Shown: positions 17,072 through 26,973 of the stretch, piece after piece
Layout: each line of letters starts with the position of its first letter
Position numbering within the stretch: position 1 is the stretch's first letter
Origin: Colwellia demingiae
GTDB lineage: Bacteria; Pseudomonadota; Gammaproteobacteria; Enterobacterales; Alteromonadaceae
DNA: 64,000 nt
NCBI RefSeq assembly: GCF_007954275.1
Contig: NZ_VOLT01000002.1
Span: 434,001-498,000, forward strand
Reading direction: 5' to 3'
Notes under the pieces: model-generated
Seen by the model: only the letters and a program-made list of their open reading frames with translations
What the model was told of the DNA's origin: nothing
Databases searched by the model: none
Position numbers and translations under genes: made by a program

Positions 17072-18049
17072 TTATGGTAATGCGTGCCCTCTTGCGCAAA
17101 GCCATAATGCATACCAATGCTCTCTCGTTAGGTTGATGTTATCAACTTCTGCACAGGCTTTAATACGTTCAACATTGGTGGTACCAATAACGGGTTGAAT
17201 ATTCGCAGGATGACGCTTTAACCACGATAATACTACGGCCTCTTTACTCACCTGATACTCAGCGGCCAACTTAGTAATTAGCTCTGCCGTTTGCTGAATA
17301 TGAAGCGGTTCTTGAGAAATATCATGTCCGGTAAACAAACCTTGGCTTAAGCAGCCCCATGATTGCAGCTGTATATTGTTTTGTCGGCAATATTCAATGG
17401 TACCTGCACCATAGTTTACCGACGGTTCTCCAGAATTCCCTGACGTTACGCCTTCTTCTAGCCAAGCTAAATGGCTTAAGCTGAGTTCAACTTGGTTGAC
17501 GACTAAAGGCTGTGATAATGCTGCTGATAAAAAGGCCATTTGATGGTGCTGCATGTTCGAAACACCAAAGTTTTTGACTTTTCCGCTAGCAGATAACGTA
17601 TCAAAAGCTTGAGCAACTAATTCAGGTTCCATCAGGGGATCTGGGCGATGAAGCATTAATATATCTAATTGCTCTATGTTTAACCGAGACAGACTATTTT
17701 CAACTGAATTTATAATCCACTCAGGCGAACAGTCATAACGTTGCGGTCCTAAAATATCTTCAAATCTAATGCCACATTTTGATTGAATAGATATTAACTC
17801 GCGTAATTCGGGACGTGCTTTTAATACTTCACCAAAAACTTGTTCAGCTTTACCAAAAGTATAAATGTCTGCATGGTCAAATAATTTAATACCTGAATCA
17901 ATAGCAGTATCAACAACCTCATGGGCTTTTTTTATATCTGCTACGCTAATAGGGTTTTTATCCCAAGTACCGCCTAATCCCATGCAACCAAAGACAAGTG
18001 AGCTATTGTTTTTTATTGAGCGCGATAACGGGTATTTATTACTATTCAT
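17072..18049 (-). CDS. aldo/keto reductase, YdhF-like
   Basis: 325 aa TIM-barrel oxidoreductase using NADPH. Catalytic tetrad visible: Asp and Tyr in FDHADIYTFGKAE, Lys in SIQSKCGI, His in ILMLHRPDPLM. PVIGTTNVERIKA near the C-terminus is the cofactor-binding part. Divergent to the LysR gene at 18209 across 159 bp, so probably its target. Substrate unknown. Confidence 0.85.
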   Translation of the reverse strand: MNSNKYPLSRSIKNNSSLVFGCMGLGGTWDKNPISVADIKKAHEVVDTAIDSGIKLFDHADIYTFGKAEQVFGEVLKARPELRELISIQSKCGIRFEDILGPQRYDCSPEWIINSVENSLSRLNIEQLDILMLHRPDPLMEPELVAQAFDTLSASGKVKNFGVSNMQHHQMAFLSAALSQPLVVNQVELSLSHLAWLEEGVTSGNSGEPSVNYGAGTIEYCRQNNIQLQSWGCLSQGLFTGHDISQEPLHIQQTAELITKLAAEYQVSKEAVVLSWLKRHPANIQPVIGTTNVERIKACAEVDNINLTREHWYALWLCARGHALP

Positions 18050-18208
18050 TTACATTCCTATGGAAAACGGCTGCTAGAATCATGGCTATTTATGAGAATT
18101 GACTCTCTTATATGTGCATTCTTCACTAAAACATTAGCAAATAAAATATGACAAAAAAATAATCATTGTTTAGTATAAAAAACAATGGCCGATTATTGAT
18201 TTAAACTA

Positions 18209-19084
18209 ATGATGAAAGAACACAAAAAACTTGAACGTTTAATGCTGTTTAGTGAAGTCGCTGAGCACTTAAGTTTTACTGCTGCAGCTGAAAAACTAAA
18301 TATTTCTCGTGGCCACCTTTCTAGCCAAATTAGGCGTTTAGAACAAGATATGGAGATGGTTTTGTTGATTCGTTCAACAAGAAGTGTCCGCTTAACACCT
18401 GAGGGTGAGCGTGTTCTGACCGGTATGAATAAGATCCGCCATGACCTATTAGAGTTAGAAAGAAGTGCTGAACATGAAGGTAATACAATAGAAGGAAGAA
18501 TAAAAATTACCGCTCCTGGCGGATTTGCCGAACGATTTTTATTTGATGTTTTTTCAAAGTTTAAGCAATTACACCCTGCCATCGAATTTTCAATTAATTG
18601 CAGTTACACCCGGTTTGATTTAAACAGAAGTGATTTTGATTTAGCCTTTAGAGCAACCAATGAGCCACCCCAAAACATGGTCGCTAAACATTTAATGTCT
18701 TATCAACATTGCTGTTGCGCATCTCCTGAGTATTTTGCGGAAAAAGGCACACCAAAAACTCCAACTGATTTAATAAATCATGAATGCCTCAGGGGACAAG
18801 AACAAGTTACCTGGCAATTTCAACAAGAAGCAGTACCAACACAGGGTTGGTTAGAAGTTAATGATAACAATATGCTAAAAAGACTCGCTTTAGCGGGTAA
18901 AGGTATTATTAGAGTGCCTAAATATTTAGTAGACAAGGAACTAAAGTCAGGCAAACTTAAGGCGATATTTGAAGAGAAAATGCCAAGCGGTTCGATGATT
19001 TATCTGATACATCCACAACGTATTCATCAGTCAAAAAGAATATCAACCTTCCTCAACTTTACTCAGCAATATTTTGATAAATAG
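18209..19084 (+). CDS. LysR-family transcriptional regulator
   Basis: 291 aa with N-terminal helix-turn-helix (VAEHLSFTAAAEKLNISRGHLSSQIRRLE) and a periplasmic-binding-like effector domain (RIKITAPGGFAERFLFDVF, FDLAFRAT). Divergent to the aldo/keto reductase gene, the likely target. Effector unknown. Confidence 0.85.
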   Translation: MMKEHKKLERLMLFSEVAEHLSFTAAAEKLNISRGHLSSQIRRLEQDMEMVLLIRSTRSVRLTPEGERVLTGMNKIRHDLLELERSAEHEGNTIEGRIKITAPGGFAERFLFDVFSKFKQLHPAIEFSINCSYTRFDLNRSDFDLAFRATNEPPQNMVAKHLMSYQHCCCASPEYFAEKGTPKTPTDLINHECLRGQEQVTWQFQQEAVPTQGWLEVNDNNMLKRLALAGKGIIRVPKYLVDKELKSGKLKAIFEEKMPSGSMIYLIHPQRIHQSKRISTFLNFTQQYFDK

Positions 19085-19125
19085 TTTTAAAGACCAATCG
19101 GACTATTTATCGAAAGCTTATCGAG

Positions 19126-19599
19126 CTAAATATCTATTGCTCTGATCAAAAAATAAGTTGGCCAAATCTCTCGTACCTGAGATTCCCACTTGGGGTCAAC
19201 TCTGCCACTCGGTAACTGTAAAAACCAATATCTTGCCCATGTTCGAACAACTTTCCCTGACTTGCTTAACTTTAGTGGAGAGAATCGGCGTTGATAAGAA
19301 TTACCGTCATATTCAACAACAGCATTATTCTTAGCTCTTTTATGTAAAAAATCCAATGCTGTACTAATTAATTCTACCTCTGTTAATGGTATTATCCCCT
19401 GTTTTTTTAAACACGCGAGTATCTCGGCTTTTTTTATACTGGCCTGCATATAGTCATCTATATGTGGGGTGTAAACCATGCCAGTTAAGCCATAAATAGA
19501 GGTTCGCTCTCTATCGGCTAGTGCTTTTAAAGGCATGATTTGCTCATTAATATCATATAGTTCACCGATATTATGTAGCTTGGGGGTTAATTTAGACAA
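19126..19599 (-). CDS. hypothetical protein at the end of a two-component operon
   Basis: 157 aa, soluble, no recognised domain. It contains IEY-free charged helices in the first half (SIKKAEILACLKKQGIIPLTEVELISTAL) and an aromatic, basic second half (RTWARYWFLQLPSGRVDPKW). It follows the single-receiver gene by 62 bp on the same strand and so may belong to the HTH-receiver / kinase / receiver operon. Function not known. Confidence 0.55.
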   Translation of the reverse strand: MSKLTPKLHNIGELYDINEQIMPLKALADRERTSIYGLTGMVYTPHIDDYMQASIKKAEILACLKKQGIIPLTEVELISTALDFLHKRAKNNAVVEYDGNSYQRRFSPLKLSKSGKVVRTWARYWFLQLPSGRVDPKWESQVREIWPTYFLIRAIDI

Positions 19600-19661
19600 T
19601 TGCTACGCTCTCATTTTTTTTCATTTATTTCTCAATAACCTCATTAACTTGCAGAATCATT

Positions 19662-20018
19662 TTATTGATTAGGTAATGCCTTCATCTTAACGGCTTCAAT
19701 AATGAAGTTTTTGATATCAGCCAGTCGGTAGGGTTTTTCAATTTTATGGTCAAAGCAAGCATCCATCGTTACATCGAGTTCTCCAGTGATTAAAATTTTT
19801 ATCGAATCACTGGCAATCGCCTTAGCGACCTCAACCCCATTTTGTTTTTTTAATCGGTAGTCAATAAAGATCAAATCTGGGTTGTTATTATTGCAATATT
19901 CTATGCCTGGTTCTTCGTCAGTAAAAACCGCAAGGTTAATTTCATCTGAGTGTAGATATTCTTTGAACATCTGGCATAACATTTCTTCATCATCAATATA
20001 AACAACCTTGATTGGCAT
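19662..20018 (-). CDS. single-domain response regulator
   Basis: 118 aa, a bare receiver: acidic pair D9-D10, phospho-acceptor D53 (LIFIDYR), T78 (ILITGE) and K95 (IEKPYR) are all present, so it should be phosphorylatable. No output domain. Its start is one base past the kinase stop codon, with AGGA inside the kinase 3' end, so the two are translated together. Likely a diffusible phospho-acceptor or feedback partner for the kinase. Confidence 0.85.
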   Translation of the reverse strand: MPIKVVYIDDEEMLCQMFKEYLHSDEINLAVFTDEEPGIEYCNNNNPDLIFIDYRLKKQNGVEVAKAIASDSIKILITGELDVTMDACFDHKIEKPYRLADIKNFIIEAVKMKALPNQ

Positions 20019-20019
20019 A

Positions 20020-21864
20020 TTAATCCTGATTCACTTTGTTGTTTAATTTCGGAAAATGAATAACAAAAGATGTATTTTTGTTGTTATTATCGATCGCAAT
20101 TTTGGCTCCATGATTATCTAAAATCCCCTTTACAATAGATAAACCAAGTCCTGTACCTTCTCCCGTATTTTTTGTAGTAAAAAATGGTTCAAATATTGAT
20201 AACTGCTTATCTAATGGAATGGTGAAACCAGCATCGGTGATTGAAACGATGTAATCTTGTGTCGTTTCTGTGACTAAGATATCAATCCACTTTTCAGACA
20301 ATTCTGAAAGAGCATCAATAGCGTTATTAATTAAGTTTACAATAACTTGTTCAATTTCTATTTCATTACACAGAATATTACTCTCTTCGATATACTCACA
20401 TTGCAGCTCTATCATACAAAGCTTTAGTTTGGGTCTAGTGAGTACTATCGCTTCACTAATAAGATTTTTAAGTGAGCAAGTAGTATGTTGGATTGCTTCA
20501 TCGCTTCGGGAGAATTTTTTCAAACTCTTAACGATATGAGTAATTCGATCACAAGACCTTAAAATAATAGCTGATTTTGCTAAAATATCTTCTGGAGATG
20601 CAGTGGTGTTGGTTAATTGTAATAATTCAGCATAGCCAGATATAACACCTAGTGGATTATTTATCTCATGGGCAACACTTGCTGATAGCTCGCCAAGTGC
20701 TGCAAACTTTGCGTTCATAATACTTTTTTGTCTTTCTTGATTATACTTTATCTCGGTAATTTTACGTTGATGAATGTCTTGAATAGTCCCTGATATTGTT
20801 TCGATTTTACCATCTATATAGTTAGCTTTCCCATTGGTATATATCCATTTTATATCACCTTTTGGTGTTCTCGCTTGTAGCTCTAAGCCATAAGATTCGC
20901 CAAATTCGATAGCCCTGTGAATTGCTTTTTCAATGATAGGCTGGTCTTCAGCAATAAATAACTGCAATCCTTCGGGTAACATCGGCGATAATCCGTCCAC
21001 TTGTTCAACGTCTAATATCCTAAAGGTTTCATTGGTCCACGTTAGCGCGCCGCTAGCAACATCCATTTCCCAACCGCCAACTTTTGCAGCTGAACTTGTT
21101 TCACTGAGGATCTCAAGCGCCTTTAAACGATCATGTTCACTATTAACTTTGTCGGTTATATCTTGCCTTATAGCAATGTAATTAGTGATTTTCTCATTAT
21201 TATCAAATATAGGGACTAATATGCTTTGTACAAAATAGTAATCACCATTTTTTTTGCGATTTTTTATTGCGCCTGACCAAATCTTTCCTGATGATATTTT
21301 TCTCCATATCTCACTAAAGAAAGAGGTAGGGTGATGGTCAGAATTAATTAATTTATGTGTGTTACCTATTAATTCTGCTTTTGAATATCCCGATATTTCA
21401 CAAAAATTATCATTAACTTTTGTGATGACACCGCTTATATCGGTTTCAGCATAAATAGTTTCTTGCGCTAATGCGCGCTGTAAGTATTGCAGTTTATTTC
21501 GCACTTTAACTTGCTCTGTAATATCACGAGCAACGGCATAGATAAGCCCCGAATCACCCTCAATATAACCGTTCCAGGCAAAAGTTAGATAGTGATTGTT
21601 TTTATGCCGATATCTATTTTCAAAAAATAAAGAATCATGTCCTGAGTTTAATTTGGCAAATTCTTGTGCTGTTTTATCGACATCATCTGGATGTATGAAA
21701 TCAAGGATTGGCGCTGATAGTAATTCTTCTTCGCTATAGCCTAAAACTTGGGTAAATGAGGGGTTAATGGTTTGGAAGTACCCCGTTGTATTAGCTACAC
21801 ATAACATATCAATAGATAGGTTAAAGAATTTCTCGTAGATATTCTGTTCTGCTTCGATTGGCAT
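20020..21864 (-). CDS. hybrid-free sensor histidine kinase with three PAS domains
   Basis: 614 aa, no membrane segment, so cytoplasmic. Three PAS domains (about residues 10-120, 130-245, 255-375; each followed by a PAC-like strand such as YIAIRQDITDKV). HisKA box ELSASVAHEINNPLGVISGY with phospho-His about 399. HATPase: N box VIVNLINNAIDALSE, a G1 motif written ITDAGFTIP where DxGxG/DAG-x-G is expected to be less regular, and G2 GTGLGLSIVKGILDNHG. Operon with the HTH-receiver gene upstream (57-bp gap) and the single receiver downstream. Confidence 0.85.
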   Translation of the reverse strand: MPIEAEQNIYEKFFNLSIDMLCVANTTGYFQTINPSFTQVLGYSEEELLSAPILDFIHPDDVDKTAQEFAKLNSGHDSLFFENRYRHKNNHYLTFAWNGYIEGDSGLIYAVARDITEQVKVRNKLQYLQRALAQETIYAETDISGVITKVNDNFCEISGYSKAELIGNTHKLINSDHHPTSFFSEIWRKISSGKIWSGAIKNRKKNGDYYFVQSILVPIFDNNEKITNYIAIRQDITDKVNSEHDRLKALEILSETSSAAKVGGWEMDVASGALTWTNETFRILDVEQVDGLSPMLPEGLQLFIAEDQPIIEKAIHRAIEFGESYGLELQARTPKGDIKWIYTNGKANYIDGKIETISGTIQDIHQRKITEIKYNQERQKSIMNAKFAALGELSASVAHEINNPLGVISGYAELLQLTNTTASPEDILAKSAIILRSCDRITHIVKSLKKFSRSDEAIQHTTCSLKNLISEAIVLTRPKLKLCMIELQCEYIEESNILCNEIEIEQVIVNLINNAIDALSELSEKWIDILVTETTQDYIVSITDAGFTIPLDKQLSIFEPFFTTKNTGEGTGLGLSIVKGILDNHGAKIAIDNNNKNTSFVIHFPKLNNKVNQD

Positions 21865-21921
21865 CGTTAAAACTCTATAAAAGCTAGTGTTATTAATAGT
21901 CGTATAAGATGTCCGCTATAG

Positions 21922-22500
21922 CTAAGGGATCGACTTTTTTTGCTCGACAAGTTGTTTGATTGTCTTTTTTAAAAGCGTAAAGTTTAGCGGTTTTCCAAAG
22001 CAAGTTTCAGCCCCGAGTTTAACTATCCTATTCACATTATCATCAGTTAATGCGCCAGTCATTGCAATAACTATAATATTTGCGGTTGCGGGCGTACTTT
22101 TAATACGGTGACAAATAGAAAATCCATCCATCCCTACCATCATTAAATCTAGCATTACTACATCAGGCTTAAAAGTATGCAGTAAATCACCTGCATCAAA
22201 AGGATTGTAGGCTATTTGAATTTTCGCGTGCGGAAAAAGATTTTCTAAAAACTGAATGAGCATGTCTGCAAACGCTTTATCATCCTCAATGATCAAGATA
22301 GAGATATTTTTTTTGACATTAGATTTAGGTTTAGACATTAAGGATAAGATGTCGTCTCTATCAAAACGTCTATGTCCACCGGGAGTAGAGATAAAAGGTA
22401 ATCGACCGATTTGAGCCCAATGACGAATAGTCGTTGGTGCTACATGCAATAATTTAGCAGCCTCTGCGGGTGTTAACAGAGACTTTTTACTGATATCCAA
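21922..22500 (-). CDS. HTH (MerR/excisionase-like) - receiver fusion
   Basis: About 192 aa from TTG 22500, which has AAGGA eight bases upstream; the frame extends to a GTG at 22551 with a ribosome site touching the start. Residues about 7-55 are a MerR/excisionase winged helix (LLTPAEAAKLLHVAPTTIRHWAQ, STPGGHRRFDRDDI). The second part, about 65-185, is a receiver (LIIEDDKAFADML, DVVMLDLMM with the acceptor Asp, IVIAMTGA, CFGKPL with Lys). DNA-binding domain in front of the receiver is the reverse of the common order. First gene of the kinase operon and divergent to the MCP gene. Confidence 0.8.
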   Translation of the reverse strand: MDISKKSLLTPAEAAKLLHVAPTTIRHWAQIGRLPFISTPGGHRRFDRDDILSLMSKPKSNVKKNISILIIEDDKAFADMLIQFLENLFPHAKIQIAYNPFDAGDLLHTFKPDVVMLDLMMVGMDGFSICHRIKSTPATANIIVIAMTGALTDDNVNRIVKLGAETCFGKPLNFTLLKKTIKQLVEQKKSIP

Positions 22501-22602
22501 TCCAATAATCCTTAATAAAAACAAGTCGATTTCACTATAGCAGTATCCCACCCCCTAATATTAACCTAGATCAATGTAGTTATTTTATTTATTGAGCTCA
22601 CA

Positions 22603-22630
22603 TTGAATTTCAGCTATATTCCACCGATAT
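22603..22630 (+). promoter_or_regulatory. weak sigma-28-like promoter upstream of the PAS-MCP gene
   Basis: TTGAATTT (22603-22610) and ACCGATAT (22623-22630) are separated by 12 bases and resemble the flagellar sigma-28 boxes TAAAGTTT and GCCGATAA (about 5/8 and 6/8 matches). It lies about 88 bp before the start of the chemoreceptor gene, a typical sigma-28 client. The match is loose. Confidence 0.25.
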
Positions 22631-22717
22631 TGTCGCTTTTGTCGTTTTTGTCAATAGGTCGATATATTTTTGTTACTCGGATGTAATTATCATTAATTTA
22701 TCTAAAAGGAATTCACA

Positions 22718-24253
22718 ATGACAAAAAGAAACCAACCGATCATTAATGAGGAAGTTAATTTTCAAAAGGGTGTGGAATTAATTTCTACCACGGATAAAAA
22801 CGGCGTTATTACCTATGCAAATCCAGAATTCTGTCGAATTGCTGGCTTCTCTCTCGATGAACTTATCGGACAACATCATAATATTGTAAGACATCCCGAT
22901 ATGCCGTCCGCTGCATTTAAAGATTTATGGGAAAATTTACAGTCAGGCTTACCTTGGCGTGGAGTCGTTAAAAATCGCTGTAAAGATGGCCGATATTATT
23001 GGGTAGACGCTTTTGTGACACCAATTTTTGAACTTGGTGAGCTCGTAGGTTATCAATCTGTCAGAACACGTTTAGATGATGAAACCAAGAAAAATGCGAT
23101 TTCATCTTATCAAACATTACAAAGCGGCAAGTCATTAACTAAATGGTACCAAAATGCGACAGTTAAAAACTTAGCATACTGGACCTTAAGTATTACCACG
23201 TTAATAAGCGCCATGTATTACCCATATATGGTGTTTTTATTACCTTTCTTACCCTTTATAACGTATAAAAATGAAATTATAGATACACCTAAGTATCTTA
23301 AAAAGCTAGCGCTTGATTATGACAGTGTTTCACGCTTAATTTATTGTGGAACTAAACCTCAAGGCATTGCAGATTTTCATTTAAAGATTGCTGAAGGTAA
23401 AATAAAAACAATTTTAGGACGCATTATCGATAGTAGTAATTTACTCAGTTCTGGTGCTAGTAACCTTGAAGAGGCGGCCCAAATAGCTAAAGAAGGCGCT
23501 GAGCAAGAAACTACCGAACTACATCAAGTATCGACGGCCGTTGAGGAGATGGTTGCCACCATCGATGAAGTTGCGCAAAATACCACTTTCACTTCACAAA
23601 AAGTGAATCAAGCACATTCAGATTGTCAAATCGCCACAAAAGCCATGCACCTTACCATGGAAAAAGTGAACCTATTAGCTCAAGACGTCGCTAATTCAGC
23701 ATCTTCAGCAACAGAGCTCGCTAGCGAAGTAGAAAAAGTTGGTAGCATTATGCACGAAATTCAAGGTATTGCAGACCAAACAAATTTATTAGCGCTAAAT
23801 GCTGCGATCGAAGCTGCGAGAGCCGGAGAGCATGGCCGTGGCTTTTCAGTTGTAGCCGATGAAGTTCGGGCATTATCAAGCAGAACCCATGCAGCAACAG
23901 AGCAAATACAAACCTCAATATCAGAAATGCAAAGTACTCTATTGTCTTGGGTGCAAACAATGACTAAAGGTAAAGAGTCTGCTGAGAGTTGTGTTGAAAA
24001 AGCAACAGAAGCTCATAATGTTGTTGAGAAAGTTTATTCCTCAATCACTGACATTTCTGACTTAGCCATTCAAATATCAACAGCATCAGAAGAACAAAGT
24101 ATGGTGTCGCAAGAAATCAGTCGCAATATTATGAACATCAGTGACGCTTCTCAAAATAATCTTCATCAAGCCAATACCGTAGAAAGCGAGACCATAAACA
24201 TTAAAACAAGAGCAAACTCCCTTGGGGCTTTAGGCCAGGCTTTTAATGGATAA
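22718..24253 (+). CDS. PAS-type methyl-accepting chemotaxis protein (Aer-like)
   Basis: 511 aa. N-terminal PAS domain (residues about 15-125: [45 protein letters not shown]), two close membrane helices (about 150-185: [16 protein letters not shown] and [12 protein letters not shown]), then the cytoplasmic signalling domain with the hairpin tip [30 protein letters not shown]. No periplasmic domain, so like Aer it should read internal redox or energy state and talk to CheW/CheA. Followed after 2 bp by the GGDEF-EAL gene. Confidence 0.88.
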   Translation: MTKRNQPIINEEVNFQKGVELISTTDKNGVITYANPEFCRIAGFSLDELIGQHHNIVRHPDMPSAAFKDLWENLQSGLPWRGVVKNRCKDGRYYWVDAFVTPIFELGELVGYQSVRTRLDDETKKNAISSYQTLQSGKSLTKWYQNATVKNLAYWTLSITTLISAMYYPYMVFLLPFLPFITYKNEIIDTPKYLKKLALDYDSVSRLIYCGTKPQGIADFHLKIAEGKIKTILGRIIDSSNLLSSGASNLEEAAQIAKEGAEQETTELHQVSTAVEEMVATIDEVAQNTTFTSQKVNQAHSDCQIATKAMHLTMEKVNLLAQDVANSASSATELASEVEKVGSIMHEIQGIADQTNLLALNAAIEAARAGEHGRGFSVVADEVRALSSRTHAATEQIQTSISEMQSTLLSWVQTMTKGKESAESCVEKATEAHNVVEKVYSSITDISDLAIQISTASEEQSMVSQEISRNIMNISDASQNNLHQANTVESETINIKTRANSLGALGQAFNG

Positions 24254-24255
24254 AG

Positions 24256-26856
24256 ATGATGACTGATTATGCAAGCCTATTAATGTCTTTAACCAGTAGT
24301 TCCGCAGTAGATTCTGGATGTATGGAGCAGTTAATACAAGAAGGGCTATATATTACACCTTCTTTATTTTCTATCGACCGTGCAGGGCTGTGGGTATTAG
24401 ATAAAGACGAACAAGCTTACCTTTGTGAAGCTGATTTTTTTGATGGCATGATCAATCACAGATCGTCTCAACGGTTAGCTAAAAAAGAAGATGCTGAGCT
24501 TTTCTCTTTTTTAGAAAACACCTCTGAAATAATTATCAATAATTATTTCACCTATGAATCATTTGGTATAAATACCAGCAAAATATTATCTCGATTTCAG
24601 CTATGTTCACTTCTGCTTATTCCCTTGCAAATTAAAGGCAAAAATAGAGGTTTTATATTTTTAGGTGACAGTGAAAAAAATATCGAATGGTCTACCGATG
24701 TACTATTTGCCAGTAGAATTTTAGTGCAGCTCTTTGAACGAGCGCTATTAGCACTTGATAATACAGTCGCTGAAACTAAACTCCAGCATCAATACCAGTT
24801 GATGAATGAAATAGAGAAGCTTGCCAAAATTGGTGGTTGGGACTACGAAATATCGACAAGAAAAACACATTGGACAGAAGAAACATATCGGATTTATGGC
24901 TTATCGCCTGATGAAGAAATAACAATAGAACAGGCAACTAAATTTTACAGTCCAGAAGTTCAAAAAACGATAAAAGATGTCTTTGAGTTAGCCGTAAGTC
25001 AGTTGATACCTTATCAGGTAGAGTTGCCTTTTGTTGATGCTCAGGGCAACCATAAGTGGGTAAAAACAACAGGGCAAATAAGAAGTAATACTCAAGGCGT
25101 TGCAACCCATATTTACGGTGTATTCGAAGACATAACCGAACAAAAACAACTACTCGACTCTGAAAGATCGACCAGTGAAGACTTAAAAACAATTGTTGAT
25201 AATTTAAACGATAGTATTATCACTATTTCTAGTAAAGGCATTATTTTATCTGCCAATAGGATGGTGGAAAAAACATTTGGCTATTTACAGCAAGAGCTGA
25301 TTGGCCAAAACGTTTCAATATTAATGCCAAAGCCCTTTGTTTCTAAGCATGATAAGTATATGCAGAACTACCTCAAAACAGGTCATGCTAAAATCATTGG
25401 CATAGGAAGAGAGCTTCCTGCGATGAAAAAAGATGGCACTAGTTTTCCGATGGAATTATCGATATCAGAAGTACTGCACGGAAATGATAAAGTCTTTATT
25501 GGCATAGTGCGAGACATCACAGAGAGAAAAAAAGCAGAAAAAGATATTCATCAACTTGCTTATTATGATGACACTACTGGGGTGATGAATCGATACTCTC
25601 TTGATCGTGATTTAAAAAAATGTTTCGATAAATCCTTACTATTGAACGAAAATATCACCGCAATGTTAATAAACTTAGATAAGTTTTCTCAAATTAACTT
25701 AATTCATGGTGATGATACCGGCGACGTCATTCTAAAAGAAACCGCGACCAGACTAAATGAACGGTTACCTTCTTGGGTAGTTACTTATAGAAGCAGTGCA
25801 GATAGTTTTTATGTGCTTATCAATCCAAGTGCAGCTGTTGGTTTAGATGACTCCCGTATAATGACTAATGAAGACTTAGCCGAGCAAATTCTTAAAGAGA
25901 TTCATCAAACTATTATCGTCAATCAGCACGTAATTAATGTGCAAGCGAGTATAGGGATATTAAATATTCCTGCTAAAGAAATAGACTACATCGATATCAA
26001 ACCATTACTAGAATTAGCCGTCTTTAATGCTAAAAATAAGGGCGGAAATAATTATGTCTTCGCTAGTAATAATGATACCTGTTCGCTTAAAAGGCACTCA
26101 GAATTGTCATTAGCAATGAAAAGTAACCTGTTCATCCGTGAACTCAATATTGTGTTACAGCCTCAATATTCCACACAAGGCAAAATTGTTGGTTCAGAGG
26201 CATTGGTGCGGTGGCAGTCGGCATCGCTAGGAGGGATATCACCCGTTGAATTTATACCCTTAGCAGAAAAAAATGGCGCTATTATTGAGTTAGGTAATTG
26301 GATTATCGATAAAGCATGTAGCTTGTTAGCGCAAAGGCGTATGTTTTCAAAAGAATCATCCCCTATATCTGTCAATATAAGCGCTAAGCAAATTGCTCAG
26401 CCAAACTTTGTCGATAACCTGTTAACTAGCCTTGATAATTACCAAGTTCCCTACTCTGAGCTTGTACTTGAATTAACCGAAAGTGCACTGGTTACCGACT
26501 TGAAACTCGTGGTCAGTAAAATGGAATTATTAAAAAGTAAAGGTATTCTCTTTTCGATTGATGATTTTGGTACCGGATATTCAAGCTTGAACTATATTCA
26601 TCACCTGCCAATCACAGAGTTAAAAATTGATAAATGTTTTGTTGATGATATAAAAAATGCAGTCGATGATGTACCTATCATCAATACCATATTACAAATG
26701 GCCAAGTCATTAAAACTCAGGGTGGTCGCTGAGGGTGTTGAGTCTAAAGCACAACTCAATTATTTAGCTGACCATGGTTGTGATGTTATACAAGGTTATT
26801 ACTTTTCTAAGCCTCTAAATTCTGCCCAGTGGTTAGATAAATGGAAAGTAATATAA
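24256..26856 (+). CDS. GAF-PAS-PAS-GGDEF-EAL protein, likely c-di-GMP phosphodiesterase
   Basis: 866 aa. GAF (about 10-165), PAS (about 185-300), second PAS (about 310-420: SANRMVEKTFGYLQQELIG, FIGIVRDIT), GGDEF (about 430-600) and EAL (about 615-860). The GGDEF signature is replaced by RSSADSF (about residue 511), so cyclase activity is not expected. EAL residues are intact: EALVRW (about 648), VNISAKQI, LELTESAL, IDDFGTGYSSL, LKIDKCFV, VVAEGVES, QGYYFSKPL. Start two bases after the MCP stop; a second ATG follows at 24259. Operon with the MCP suggests coupling of taxis and c-di-GMP. Confidence 0.88.
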   Translation: MMTDYASLLMSLTSSSAVDSGCMEQLIQEGLYITPSLFSIDRAGLWVLDKDEQAYLCEADFFDGMINHRSSQRLAKKEDAELFSFLENTSEIIINNYFTYESFGINTSKILSRFQLCSLLLIPLQIKGKNRGFIFLGDSEKNIEWSTDVLFASRILVQLFERALLALDNTVAETKLQHQYQLMNEIEKLAKIGGWDYEISTRKTHWTEETYRIYGLSPDEEITIEQATKFYSPEVQKTIKDVFELAVSQLIPYQVELPFVDAQGNHKWVKTTGQIRSNTQGVATHIYGVFEDITEQKQLLDSERSTSEDLKTIVDNLNDSIITISSKGIILSANRMVEKTFGYLQQELIGQNVSILMPKPFVSKHDKYMQNYLKTGHAKIIGIGRELPAMKKDGTSFPMELSISEVLHGNDKVFIGIVRDITERKKAEKDIHQLAYYDDTTGVMNRYSLDRDLKKCFDKSLLLNENITAMLINLDKFSQINLIHGDDTGDVILKETATRLNERLPSWVVTYRSSADSFYVLINPSAAVGLDDSRIMTNEDLAEQILKEIHQTIIVNQHVINVQASIGILNIPAKEIDYIDIKPLLELAVFNAKNKGGNNYVFASNNDTCSLKRHSELSLAMKSNLFIRELNIVLQPQYSTQGKIVGSEALVRWQSASLGGISPVEFIPLAEKNGAIIELGNWIIDKACSLLAQRRMFSKESSPISVNISAKQIAQPNFVDNLLTSLDNYQVPYSELVLELTESALVTDLKLVVSKMELLKSKGILFSIDDFGTGYSSLNYIHHLPITELKIDKCFVDDIKNAVDDVPIINTILQMAKSLKLRVVAEGVESKAQLNYLADHGCDVIQGYYFSKPLNSAQWLDKWKVI

Positions 26857-26890
26857 GTAATTGAAAGAAATAATGTCTGTGAATAAATGG

Positions 26891-26924
26891 GACAGCCTAG
26901 CCTTTTCGTAACCGGCTGTCTTTT
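26891..26924 (+). terminator. terminator after the GGDEF-EAL gene
   Basis: GACAGCC (26891-26897) pairs with GGCTGTC (26914-26920), 16-base loop, then TTTT. Confidence 0.65.
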
Positions 26925-26973
26925 AATTATCACTAACGGATCAATAAATTAGTCCGATTGGTATAAGGTGTAT

